The position numbers and the translations under genes are program-made. From Acidobacteriota bacterium (lineage in GTDB: Bacteria; Acidobacteriota; Holophagae; Acanthopleuribacterales; Acanthopleuribacteraceae): 64,000 bases of DNA. Shown in pieces: positions 24,544 to 33,397 of the stretch (positions are counted from its first letter, which is position 1; every line of letters begins with the position of its first letter). A model generated the notes under the pieces. It made no database searches. It saw only the letters and a list, made by a program, of their open reading frames with translations, and was not told where the DNA came from. The stretch covers positions 1 through 64,000 of the forward strand of contig JACJWC010000015.1 of the NCBI GenBank assembly GCA_020637335.1, in the 5' to 3' direction.

Positions 24544-27500
24544 TCAGCGCTTAATCACCGTCCAATTGGGAGGAGCCGCAATGGGTTGTGAGAATTTAAA
24601 GCGGAAAACTCCATGAACGTCGCGGTTGCCAAAGTTGAGTGGGAAGAGAATCTCTTTGTCCAGGCTATCCAAATTACCGATGATTTTTGAGTTGGATAGA
24701 ACGAACCCAAAAAGATCCAATTCGCTACCAACAATGGTCAACTTGGATTCGGATCGGTTGCCCTCCGTATCGTTCAACAGGCGAATTAAACAGCTAACGC
24801 CTTGCTTCGCATCGCTGTTTGGATTTTTCTCAATAGCACGGAAGGTCGGCGAATTGAAACTCAAGCGTTTGGCTTGGTAATAGCCTTCCAAATCGGAGAA
24901 TGCGAAATACTTGGTAATCGGATCTGTTGCTTCAGGTTCTGGCTGGAGTTTATAGCTCATGGTGACCTGCCCACCGCGCAGGGCTTGAACGAAATCGGAC
25001 CACAAAACTGCATCGTTGAAGAAACTCTCCAAACGGCGATTTTTGATGTAATCCGCGCGCACACCTTGGGCGTTTTTGAAGCGCGAAATGGCTTCTAACA
25101 TCGCATCCAGGTCTTCGTCTGAAGCTTTTTTGATGGCGACCACCAAATTCCCTACGGAGCGTTCGCGTTCCTCCACGACCCCTGAATAAGAAACCGGGAA
25201 TTGGCCGGCCATTCGATCGTAAAGGCGTGCAATTTCATTAGTATCGGTGCGGCACTCTGGACAGGGATCGGCGCCACCTACTTTGGTGGCCCAGGCGTCC
25301 AAAGCGGCGCGTGCCCATTCGTCCAGCGATTCCGTGTGAAATTGCATAACGCGAAAGGGGTCCGGTTCGGTTTTGGCCAGGTTCTCGAGGCCGTCTTTTT
25401 GCGAGATGCGACCCAGGTAAAACGAGCGTTTGGTGGCCAGTTCGGAGGCGGGAATTCGATCCAATTCATCCAGGCTGGAATTGAAATTTTTAAGGTTACT
25501 TTCAACCGATTTGAGATAGGTCTTCATCTGCTCAAACAGGTCTTCCTTTTCAGGGAAAATGCTGGTGACCTCGCGACGGAAATTTTGACGGATTTCATCG
25601 TTAAAACGCAACGGGCCCTTTTCAAAGGGTTCAAAGTCACGGCCATCTCCGGTCAAACCCTTGAATTCACGGATCAGGCCGGACCAATTGCGATTTTGAG
25701 GCGGCTTAACGGCCAAATAATCGCGATCGAGAATTTTCTGCAGGACATCGACCACTGCGTCCTGGTTCTTGCGGTTGAGAATGCGGTAGTACTCATCCAA
25801 AGCTTCTTCAAATCGGGCCCGGTTCCGTTCGTTGGTGACCAAGGCCGTATGTTTAAAGGCATTGGTGCGGAAGATACTTTTGTTGATTGAGGCGCGCTCG
25901 CTGCCCATGGTGAACAGGTTTTCCAGGTTTTTGGAAACCCCATCGCCGGGAGTGGGCAGGTCTTTCATGTTCTGGCCTTTTTGCATGTATTCGTCGAAGT
26001 ACGGATGAACGATGTTGTCCCAAAACGACTTGGTTTCTTCGGTATAGGTCAGTGGCGAATCGTCGCGTGGATCGGTAGCTGCACGGGGGTCCGGATACTC
26101 AATCTGGCGCAAGGCTAAGAGTTGGTTACAGAAAGTAACGACGTCAGGCATTAACTCTCGCCGCTCTTTTTCAGATCCACTGACCCTTGCCTCCGGGTCC
26201 TGCAGGCTCTTAAAAGCGGGACCCAAAGCTTCCAATGTCGCTTTTTTAATGGCGTCAAGAGTTAGGTATTGATCCCCTTCCGGCGCCATGAGTTTCTGAT
26301 TGTCCTCGCTGAAAAATGGCGCATAGGCGGCTAAGCGTTCATGATAGGTATCGGCACCAAGGCCGGGCACCTGGCAATCATCGTAGGCTTGGTTGAGTTT
26401 GCCGATCAGGTCTTTTTTGGCCAAATAGCGTTTCATTTCCGGCTGTTCTTTGTAGAAGTTACCTACAGCTAAGTGCAGCTCGGTGTACATTCCCTCCATT
26501 CGCGAAACCATGGCGCGAATAACTGCAGATCGAACTTTGGGTGAACTGCCCTGGTAGACCTCGCGGAACCAGATTTCGAGTCGCTGGGAAACGGTGTGCT
26601 CGCCCCGCAATGCGGCGAGTTCCTGATCCCAATTGGGGTCGACCGAAAGCAGCAAAAAGGGCGCAATACTCGGTTCAAAATCTTTTTCGGTTCCATTTTT
26701 GACCTGGTAGCGCCATTCGGATGCTTCTTTAAGGCTGGCCAATAAGGCATTGAGCTCAGCTTGACTCGCGCGCGGCTTTTTGGGGTCCTGAACCTGGAAT
26801 TTGCGCAATTGGCGTTCCGTTTTGGCAAACAGACCATCCAAAACTTTATCCAGGTAAATATAGGAAAAGGTGTCCTGCAGCTTGCGCGTCAGGTCATTTT
26901 CCCTTCCTTTGAGAATTAAGAGGAAATTCCCCTCCTGACCGCTTTGGATTGCAGATTTGAGCTGTACCAAGTTGGCAAAAACGGTCTTGCGGTCCTCTGG
27001 TCCGTCGAAAAAGGTACCATTCACCGTTTCCAAAACGGCCAAACTTTGGTCGATAGCGCGTTTGGGTTCATCTAAACGCTTTGTTAAGGAGCGGTGCATG
27101 ATAAAAACGAAGAGAGCACCCAGCAGGAGCAAGGTAATGTTCAAGCCTAGGATGAGTTGCTTTTTCATCTTGTCGCGTTTGACATGGTGGTAGGCACGTT
27201 GCACCAGGCCTTCCTCAGGAAAAACCTTTTCAGTATAAAAATCGCGGATAAAAAAGGCTCGGGACTTGGTGAAAACCTTTTCGAGGTCGGGGATCGTAAC
27301 GCCTTTTTGCAGAAGGGCTTTACAGGCAGAGGCAATCGGTTTGCCTTCCTGCATACCGCTGGTGAAGTAATAGCCCCGGAAATAGAGCGGGGCGCGATAA
27401 ATGCTGGATTCGAAGATAACGCTCATATACTCGCGAAGGGGTTGGTAAAGGGCGCTGAACTCTTCCGGGAAAATAAAGGTTTTATTGGCATCGTCAGAGT

Positions 27501-28443
27501 AGTGGGGGCGCGAGAGGTTGCGCAAGCGGATCTGATCAACCCGTTGGGTTAAGCTGCGGAAACTCGCATCAAATTTTTCCAGATTGAAGCCATCTTCCAA
27601 CGTTGGGTTGGACCAGCCAAACATCTCACGCTGTTGGTCGACATTGAGTTTGTTAAAAAACTGGGTGAAACCGTAAACGGTATCGCACTTGGTCAGCAAA
27701 ACGAAAACGGGGAATTGAATGGCCAATTTTTGCTGAATATTGCGCAATTTCTCGCTGATATTTTTGGCTTTGGCCATGCGTGCAGCGCTGGAATCACTGA
27801 GCAGGGACGTGACGGGTACGACCAGCAGGATTCCGTTAATCGGGCAGAACGGTCGGAACTTGGAAAGAAGGGTCAAAAAATGCGACCACTCTGCTGAATC
27901 GGTTGCGGCCTCTTCCTGAAAGGTGAAACGGCCTGCTGTATCAAGGATGATGCCGTGTTCAGTAAACCACCAATCGCAGTTGCGGGTTCCACCGCCACCG
28001 GAAATGGCTTCCATGCCAACGGGGAACTTCATGCCCGAAAACTTGAGAGTGGTCGATTTACCGGATTGCGGTTCGCCAATCAGCATGTACCAGGGCAAGG
28101 TGTAGATATCCAAATTGGCCGATTTGAAATTATCAGCAGCTTCACGCCACTTTTGGCCCAATGCGCCGACTGCCGAGCGAACTTCCTCTTTCGAGGCGCC
28201 GACTTGTGAGGCATTTAATGCCTTGCCAAAAGCCGCGCCTGACTGGCGTTCACTGGCTTTGAGTACTTTGTTGTACAGAAAAACCAGCAGGTAAATAAGC
28301 AAAATACCAGCAGCCAGAAAAATGGCTGGCATTAAACCCCATTTGGTATAGACGATGTAGAGTGCGCCGACAATTAAGATGCCAATGCTGACGATTTTGC
28401 CGGAACGCGGGACGAGTCGGAAAAGGTCGAGTAATCGATTCAT
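24544..28443 (-). CDS. tssM: T6SS inner-membrane protein TssM (IcmF)
   Basis: A 1299-aa TssM, normal length. Two helices near residues 19-57 and a third near 430-450 frame a cytoplasmic NTPase domain with Walker A GEPQSGKS (123-130) and the ILDTAGRF switch. The large periplasmic region (450-1299) ends with the beta-rich C-terminus that contacts TssJ (FRFKFSQPIAAPPNW). With TssJ and TssL it forms the membrane complex spanning the envelope. Its ATG overlaps the tssL stop by 4 bases. Confidence 0.96.
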   Translation of the reverse strand: MNRLLDLFRLVPRSGKIVSIGILIVGALYIVYTKWGLMPAIFLAAGILLIYLLVFLYNKVLKASERQSGAAFGKALNASQVGASKEEVRSAVGALGQKWREAADNFKSANLDIYTLPWYMLIGEPQSGKSTTLKFSGMKFPVGMEAISGGGGTRNCDWWFTEHGIILDTAGRFTFQEEAATDSAEWSHFLTLLSKFRPFCPINGILLVVPVTSLLSDSSAARMAKAKNISEKLRNIQQKLAIQFPVFVLLTKCDTVYGFTQFFNKLNVDQQREMFGWSNPTLEDGFNLEKFDASFRSLTQRVDQIRLRNLSRPHYSDDANKTFIFPEEFSALYQPLREYMSVIFESSIYRAPLYFRGYYFTSGMQEGKPIASACKALLQKGVTIPDLEKVFTKSRAFFIRDFYTEKVFPEEGLVQRAYHHVKRDKMKKQLILGLNITLLLLGALFVFIMHRSLTKRLDEPKRAIDQSLAVLETVNGTFFDGPEDRKTVFANLVQLKSAIQSGQEGNFLLILKGRENDLTRKLQDTFSYIYLDKVLDGLFAKTERQLRKFQVQDPKKPRASQAELNALLASLKEASEWRYQVKNGTEKDFEPSIAPFLLLSVDPNWDQELAALRGEHTVSQRLEIWFREVYQGSSPKVRSAVIRAMVSRMEGMYTELHLAVGNFYKEQPEMKRYLAKKDLIGKLNQAYDDCQVPGLGADTYHERLAAYAPFFSEDNQKLMAPEGDQYLTLDAIKKATLEALGPAFKSLQDPEARVSGSEKERRELMPDVVTFCNQLLALRQIEYPDPRAATDPRDDSPLTYTEETKSFWDNIVHPYFDEYMQKGQNMKDLPTPGDGVSKNLENLFTMGSERASINKSIFRTNAFKHTALVTNERNRARFEEALDEYYRILNRKNQDAVVDVLQKILDRDYLAVKPPQNRNWSGLIREFKGLTGDGRDFEPFEKGPLRFNDEIRQNFRREVTSIFPEKEDLFEQMKTYLKSVESNLKNFNSSLDELDRIPASELATKRSFYLGRISQKDGLENLAKTEPDPFRVMQFHTESLDEWARAALDAWATKVGGADPCPECRTDTNEIARLYDRMAGQFPVSYSGVVEERERSVGNLVVAIKKASDEDLDAMLEAISRFKNAQGVRADYIKNRRLESFFNDAVLWSDFVQALRGGQVTMSYKLQPEPEATDPITKYFAFSDLEGYYQAKRLSFNSPTFRAIEKNPNSDAKQGVSCLIRLLNDTEGNRSESKLTIVGSELDLFGFVLSNSKIIGNLDSLDKEILFPLNFGNRDVHGVFRFKFSQPIAAPPNWTVIKR

Positions 28444-29147
28444 TTCTGTACCTCTTCCTGAAGGGATGTTCTCAGTTCGTCATTTTTCATGGCCATCATG
28501 GCCTTTTGGGATTTTTGGTCCACGTCCTTTACGATCGAGGACCAGACCACCTGATAAAAGATGAGAATGATGACCAAGGTCGCAAAAAAGATAATGATTG
28601 AGCGGCCCAAGGAGAAAAGTGGATCTAAGCGCTGCGCTTTCTTGCGGATGACGTGATACGCTTCCGGGGCCAATTTAAACGGTTCATTTTCGAGCGGATT
28701 GGGCAAGGTGCGATACAGGTTGGAAACGGTTTGTTCCCATTTGCTTTCATCAAAGGCATACGCCCCGCGAAAGCCGAGGGTCAGAATGTAGAAACTGGCT
28801 TCGAGGAGTTCTTTGTCTGCAGGCGTCAACTCGTGCAGGAACTCATAAAATCGGTTGCCCGCGACCTTGGTCCCATAAAGCTCCATTTCCAGAACGGGCC
28901 ACATGGGGGCCTGTTCCCAGGTCGAGGTGACCAGGACCTCGTCGACCAAGCCAACTAACCCGTAACGGATCCGCTCGTACTTGGCTTTGAGGACATGATC
29001 CCCGAGTACTTTTTGGTCCATCCGCGCAAAAATGGATTTAACTTCTTGGTGAACTTCTTCAAGGCTCGGATGAGCGCCCTGATCTAAGCGTTCGCGAAAG
29101 GTTGCGACAAACAAGAACAGGTCTACAATGACGTCGCGCAATTCCAT
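28440..29147 (-). CDS. tssL: T6SS protein TssL (DotU/IcmH)
   Basis: A 235-aa TssL of the short form: a cytoplasmic helical domain (about 1-180, with YGLVGLVDEVLVTSTW and GAYAFDESKWEQTVSNLYRTLP) and one C-terminal membrane helix (SIIIFFATLVIILIFYQVVW). There is no fused peptidoglycan-binding OmpA domain, so wall anchoring must come from elsewhere. It lies between tssK and tssM, the usual order. Confidence 0.94.
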   Translation of the reverse strand: MELRDVIVDLFLFVATFRERLDQGAHPSLEEVHQEVKSIFARMDQKVLGDHVLKAKYERIRYGLVGLVDEVLVTSTWEQAPMWPVLEMELYGTKVAGNRFYEFLHELTPADKELLEASFYILTLGFRGAYAFDESKWEQTVSNLYRTLPNPLENEPFKLAPEAYHVIRKKAQRLDPLFSLGRSIIIFFATLVIILIFYQVVWSSIVKDVDQKSQKAMMAMKNDELRTSLQEEVQK

Positions 29148-29167
29148 GTCACTGACTCCCTAACAAA

Positions 29168-30502
29168 CTATTTTCGATCGACGATGTAAAGGGTGGTGAT
29201 TTCCGAAAACTCATAGCTGCCCCAAATGGCCAGGACGGGATTTTCTTTGAGCTTTTCATATAAGGCATGCTGGGTTGCAATTTTGAAATAATGATGGTGC
29301 GGTGAACCGGGCACGTTGGCCAAGTGGTGTGCAGGTCCTTCCAGATCCATCCCACGGATGCGGCGCTGGTTGAGAATTTCGATGTGGCTTAGCGGCGAAA
29401 CCTTTAAACCCATGACGGCGCGAACGACCTCGGCCTCTTCAACTTTACTTTCGAAACAAATATAGAAATCGCGGTTTTCGAACCATTTGGGCTCCATTTG
29501 ACAGACCAGCAGTTGGTCGCGACTTTCGAAAACCCGTGATTCGAAGCTTTGTTCTTCTAAGGTGGCGAGCAGGTGGATGATGCAGGCTTCCGCCCGGCTG
29601 AAACACTCGCCCAGGTTGTTGTGATCGTAGCTGGGAATCTCGGTCATATTGTCCTGATCGGTATATAGCGAGAGCATGCCGATCAATTCGGCCATCTTGC
29701 AGTACACCGGATAGGGGTGAATCAATTCTGAACTGCCAAATTGCATGAAGCCATTGGTTGCCACCGCCAGTGCCTGGACTTTGAGGGCATCGCGGGTTTT
29801 CATCATGGCAGCCGTGTTTTTATTGCGCCAGTAGGCACGCAACAGACGGTTTTTTGCCAATAGCCTGTTGCCCGTTTCACGAAAGATGTGCATGAGTCGG
29901 GGCGAAGCGCGTAAGGAGATGGTGGGCGGAATATATTCAGCTCGAATTTTGGGCGTTGATCCGTATTTGGCGGAACGTTCCAGCTCGGCAATTTTCAGAC
30001 AGGTATAACCATATTGGGACTCACCGCTAAACAGGATACGCGGGTTATACAGCTTGACTTCAATTTGCTGCGGATTGGAGCCACTGACCAAATCATTGCT
30101 CTCAACCATCTTACTGATGTAACGATATTTGACCCCACCCATTGGCGTTTGATTAAAACGCAGACAGTTGGGTTCCATGTCCGTAATTAAGGGCAAAGCG
30201 ATAAAGACTTCGATGCGGCCTTGCTGGGCATCCATAAATTCCTTAAAGTCGCGCGGTTCGATCACACAATTTTCGGGAAATTGAAGACGGGTCCCATCAT
30301 TAAGACGCAGATCCATTTCTAAGATGCGAAACGAATAGTTTTCGCAGTCGCTTTCGGACGTTTTGAGCTGTGAAATCCCGTGAAAATGTGGGACATAGTG
30401 GCGTATCAACGATGCGAGCTGCGCATCGTTAAAAAGCCCCATCTGTTGAAAGTGATGGGGTTGGATGAATTGGCCTTCAGACCAATTAATGTCGCGTACC
30501 AA
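29168..30502 (-). CDS. tssK: T6SS baseplate protein TssK
   Basis: A 444-aa TssK. The N-terminus INWSEGQFIQPHHFQQM matches the family hallmark, and the middle and C-terminal parts follow TssK (RILEMDLRLNDGTRLQFPENC; SPLSHIEILNQRRIRGMDLEGP). It connects the baseplate to the TssJLM membrane complex through its shoulder and head domains. It is second in the operon, 25 bases after tssJ and 20 bases before tssL. Confidence 0.95.
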   Translation of the reverse strand: MVRDINWSEGQFIQPHHFQQMGLFNDAQLASLIRHYVPHFHGISQLKTSESDCENYSFRILEMDLRLNDGTRLQFPENCVIEPRDFKEFMDAQQGRIEVFIALPLITDMEPNCLRFNQTPMGGVKYRYISKMVESNDLVSGSNPQQIEVKLYNPRILFSGESQYGYTCLKIAELERSAKYGSTPKIRAEYIPPTISLRASPRLMHIFRETGNRLLAKNRLLRAYWRNKNTAAMMKTRDALKVQALAVATNGFMQFGSSELIHPYPVYCKMAELIGMLSLYTDQDNMTEIPSYDHNNLGECFSRAEACIIHLLATLEEQSFESRVFESRDQLLVCQMEPKWFENRDFYICFESKVEEAEVVRAVMGLKVSPLSHIEILNQRRIRGMDLEGPAHHLANVPGSPHHHYFKIATQHALYEKLKENPVLAIWGSYEFSEITTLYIVDRK

Positions 30503-30527
30503 CGTCGCCCCCTTAACTTTCTATTAA

Positions 30528-30980
30528 TTAAAAGTTCCGCAGAAAATCTTCGTAGACCTTTTTGTCGACAATGCGGATGGCTTCTTTGCCAACCAACAAA
30601 TAGATGTCTTTGCTTTGTTGGAATTCTTTGCCAATCAGGATGCGCTGTTGGTCGACATTATCGACATTGGCGTAATCGACCACGACAACGAAGTCGTTGC
30701 GGTCGTTTTTGCGTTCAATTTTTACGATTTCCTTTTGTGCTCCCGAAAAAACGCGCTTGTGAATGCCGGAAGTGGTCATGACCACATCCGATACAAACCA
30801 ATCCTCAGGGGACATGCTGGTGACTTTAATCAGCAGGGTGGCATCTACAGGAATAATGTGTAACGGTAGCGCCTGACCCCCATTGGTTTCTGGCAAACTC
30901 ACCATGTGGAGGTTGGAAAATGGACGAGGTCCACACGCGACCATTGCGGTCAAAAGGCACACAAAACCGAGCTTTTTCAT
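30528..30980 (-). CDS. tssJ: T6SS outer-membrane lipoprotein TssJ
   Basis: A 150-aa lipoprotein. The signal peptide MKKLGFVCLLTAMVACGPRP has a lipobox ending MVAC. The mature part is beta-rich (LHIIPVDATLLIKVTSMSPE; ILIGKEFQQSKDIYLLVGKE), in line with the TssJ transthyretin-like fold. Similarity is weak and the call leans on position before tssK and on the lipobox. Start ATG 30980 is chosen because GGGAGAT precedes it and a signal peptide follows; a longer frame would bury the signal sequence. It is first in the leftward operon. Confidence 0.8.
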   Translation of the reverse strand: MKKLGFVCLLTAMVACGPRPFSNLHMVSLPETNGGQALPLHIIPVDATLLIKVTSMSPEDWFVSDVVMTTSGIHKRVFSGAQKEIVKIERKNDRNDFVVVVDYANVDNVDQQRILIGKEFQQSKDIYLLVGKEAIRIVDKKVYEDFLRNF

Positions 30981-31005
30981 AACAAAAATCTCCCGCGACT
31001 TGAAT

Positions 31006-31020
31006 CCGGCCCAAGGCCGG
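31006..31020 (-). other. GC-rich hairpin in the tssJ leader
   Basis: CCGGCC-CAA-GGCCGG is a perfect 6-bp stem between the candidate promoter and the tssJ start. It is too far from a T-run to be a terminator; it may stabilise the 5' end of the message. Confidence 0.35.
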
Positions 31021-31054
31021 TAAAATTGTTGATATCGTTTCGGATCGTCTGTCC

Positions 31055-31084
31055 ATACTATTGAAAGCATAGGACCTTTGTCAA
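31055..31084 (-). promoter_or_regulatory. Sigma-70 type promoter of the tssJKLM-tagF-tssA operon
   Basis: On the minus strand TTGACA (31084-31079) and TAGTAT (31060-31055) are separated by 18 bases and lie about 75 bases before the tssJ ATG. This is the best promoter match in the 361-bp divergent region. Confidence 0.55.
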
Positions 31085-31212
31085 CCAGACCTCAAGCGGA
31101 CCTAGTTTGCCAAAAAGCAGGTCGGTCTGCAGGGAAACGCAAGCCTTTGTAGGGAAGTTCACGTTTTGTTTGAATATGGTACAAATGTGATTTGGAACCA
31201 AGAATTTCCATC

Positions 31213-31257
31213 TTTTTGTAGGCTAACATCGGCCTGCTTGGATTTGCCCTACAAAAA
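31213..31257. repeat. Inverted repeat in the divergent T6SS control region
   Basis: TTTTTGTAGG (31213-31222) pairs with CCTACAAAAA (31248-31257) across 25 bases; a third TTTGTAGGG lies at 31146-31154. It is about 85 bp before tssB and could be a regulator site, an attenuating stem or a copy of a palindromic repeat. No other copy was seen in the window. Confidence 0.4.
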
Positions 31258-31341
31258 AGGCGCCCCGAGCTTTTGAGGTTGTGCTAATCTCAAAGGCAAA
31301 TTTCTTGTTGACCAACTCTAAATCCTGTTCTGGGAGGAACT

Positions 31342-31860
31342 ATGGCACGTGGTAGCTATCAAGACGAAATTCCCGCATCACGGGTAAACATCAAATATGT
31401 GAAATACGTTGGTGACGCCCAAGAAGAAGTCGAATTGCCCCTCAAGCTTTTGCTGGTGGGGGATTACACCATGCGCGAGGACGACACACCTGTCGAGGAT
31501 CGCAAAAAAATCAACATTAATAAGAACAACTTCGAATCGGTCATGAAGGAACAAAAGCTCGGTTTGAAATTCAGTGTGAAAAACACGTTGTCAGGCCAGG
31601 AAGGCGATGAAATGGCGGTCGACCTGAAGTTTGATTCGCTGGATGATTTCCTGCCCGAAAACATTGCCAGTCAAGTGCCCGACCTGCAGTTGTTATTGGA
31701 AGTTCGCAAGCTCCTTATGGACCTCAAAGGGCGCGTGGTAAACAATACCGAATTCCGCAAAGAATTGAGTAAGATCCTGGCCGATCCCAACAAAATTAAG
31801 GAACTTCAGGATTCGCTTGAAAAAATTGCACCCCTATTAAAAGCTGACAGCCAAGAATAA
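31342..31860 (+). CDS. tssB: T6SS sheath small subunit TssB (VipA)
   Basis: A 172-aa TssB: RVNIKYVKYVGDAQEEVELPLKLLLVGDYT, then DDTPVEDRKKININKNNFESVM and FDSLDDFLPENIASQVPDLQ, all typical. It pairs with TssC to build the contractile sheath. GGGAGG lies a few bases before the ATG. It is the first gene of the rightward operon, about 360 bp from the divergent tssJ. Confidence 0.97.
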   Translation: MARGSYQDEIPASRVNIKYVKYVGDAQEEVELPLKLLLVGDYTMREDDTPVEDRKKININKNNFESVMKEQKLGLKFSVKNTLSGQEGDEMAVDLKFDSLDDFLPENIASQVPDLQLLLEVRKLLMDLKGRVVNNTEFRKELSKILADPNKIKELQDSLEKIAPLLKADSQE

Positions 31861-31884
31861 TCGAAAGCACGAGGAGATACAGCA

Positions 31885-33393
31885 ATGGCACAACAATCCC
31901 AAGAACAAGCCCGTCAAGAAGGGGAAGGCTCGATCCTGGATTCCCTGCTCTCGAAGGTTGATTTAACAGTTCCTGAAGAAGGAATCGGTCTGGCCTCCAA
32001 GGTTGAGGGTGCTGCCCAAAACCAAAGGATTGCCACCGCAGTAAACCACTTCATTTCGGCCTTAATGGCGACTGGCAAAAAAGTCGAAAAGCTCGATCGC
32101 GATGCGATTGACATCATGATTAAAGAATTGGACACCAAGATGAGTGCCCAAGTCAGCGAAATCATGCACAACGAAAAATTTCAAGAGATGGAATCGGCCT
32201 GGCGCAGCCTCAAATTCTTGGTCGATCGCACCAATTTCCGGGCCAATATCAAAATCGAGGTCCTGAATTGCTCCAAAGAAGATTTGCGCAGTGATATGGA
32301 AGACGCACCCGAACTCCTGCAGTCCGGTATTTTCCAGCACATCTACAAGCAGGAATACGATCAGGCGGGCGGCGAGCCAATCGGTGCGGTCATTGGCAAC
32401 TACTATTTCAATAAGGGCCCTGCAGATGTCGCTATGTTAAAGAACATGAGCGGTATTGCTGCTGGTTGTCACTGTCCGTTTATTTCCTCGGTCGGAGCCG
32501 ATTTCATGGGTCTGGGTGATGCAAGTGAATTGCACAAGATCAAGGACATGGAAGACCTTTTTGGCCAAATGGAATACACCAAATGGCGGGCCTTCCGCGA
32601 CTCCGAGGATTCGCGTTACGTCGGCCTGACCTTCCCGCGATTCCTTCTGCGTTCTCCATATGACCCCGAAAACAAACCGTCAAAATCCTTTAACTTCACG
32701 GAAAACGTGACAGGCAAAGACCATAACCGTTACTTGTGGGGCAATGCCGCAATCGCATTTGCATCGCGCTTAACGGAAAGCTTTGGCAAAAATGGCTGGT
32801 GCGTGAACATTCGCGGTCCCCAAGCCGGCGGGGTGGTTGAAGATTTACCCCTTCACCTGTTTGAAGAAGAAGGCGAACAGAAAATCAAAATTCCTACCGA
32901 AGTTATGATTTCTGACCGCCAAGAATTGGAATTGGCAGAAGCCGGGTTCATGCCCTTGACCTTCTACAAGAATCGCGATTACGCCTGCTTCTTTAGTGCG
33001 CAATCCACCCAAAAACCCAAAAAGTACTCCACAGCGGAAGCAACGGCCAACGCCAAATTGTCCTGCAACCTGCCTTACCTCTTCCTTGCCTCACGGCTCT
33101 CCCATTATTTGAAAGTAATTCAACGGGAGAATATTGGTGCGGCCAAGGAGAAATACGAATTGCAGAAGGAATTGGACGAGTGGATCCAAAAGCTGGTGAC
33201 CACCATGCCCAATGCCGGTGCAGAACTCAAAGCCAAACGCCCCTTAAAAGAAGCCAAAATCACGGTGGCCGACATTGCCGAGAGCCCGGGCTGGTACAAC
33301 GTGGAAATGTTCATTCGCCCTCACTTCCAGGTGGAAGGCGTGAACGTCGCCCTCTCACTCGTCTCCAAAATGCCGAAATCGCAGGAAAAATGA
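31885..33393 (+). CDS. tssC: T6SS sheath large subunit TssC (VipB)
   Basis: A 502-aa full-length TssC. The N-terminal amphipathic segment SILDSLLSKV (16-25) corresponds to the place where ClpV binds contracted sheaths. The core shows the family blocks FQEMESAWRSLKFLVDRT, EYDQAGGEPIGAVIGNYYF, YTKWRAFRDSEDSRYVGLTF and GWCVNIRGPQAGG. The last residues (KMPKSQEK) are the usual basic tail. It lies 24 bases after tssB and should be the main sheath subunit. A shorter paralogue lies at 36452-37825. Confidence 0.97.
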   Translation: MAQQSQEQARQEGEGSILDSLLSKVDLTVPEEGIGLASKVEGAAQNQRIATAVNHFISALMATGKKVEKLDRDAIDIMIKELDTKMSAQVSEIMHNEKFQEMESAWRSLKFLVDRTNFRANIKIEVLNCSKEDLRSDMEDAPELLQSGIFQHIYKQEYDQAGGEPIGAVIGNYYFNKGPADVAMLKNMSGIAAGCHCPFISSVGADFMGLGDASELHKIKDMEDLFGQMEYTKWRAFRDSEDSRYVGLTFPRFLLRSPYDPENKPSKSFNFTENVTGKDHNRYLWGNAAIAFASRLTESFGKNGWCVNIRGPQAGGVVEDLPLHLFEEEGEQKIKIPTEVMISDRQELELAEAGFMPLTFYKNRDYACFFSAQSTQKPKKYSTAEATANAKLSCNLPYLFLASRLSHYLKVIQRENIGAAKEKYELQKELDEWIQKLVTTMPNAGAELKAKRPLKEAKITVADIAESPGWYNVEMFIRPHFQVEGVNVALSLVSKMPKSQEK

Positions 33394-33397
33394 AACC

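Noticed and set aside
31085..31341. Sigma-54 promoter before tssB
   Set aside because: The nearest candidate has GG and GC separated by 9 instead of 10 bases (around CGGACCTAGTTTGCC), and no TGGCAC-like half is present.
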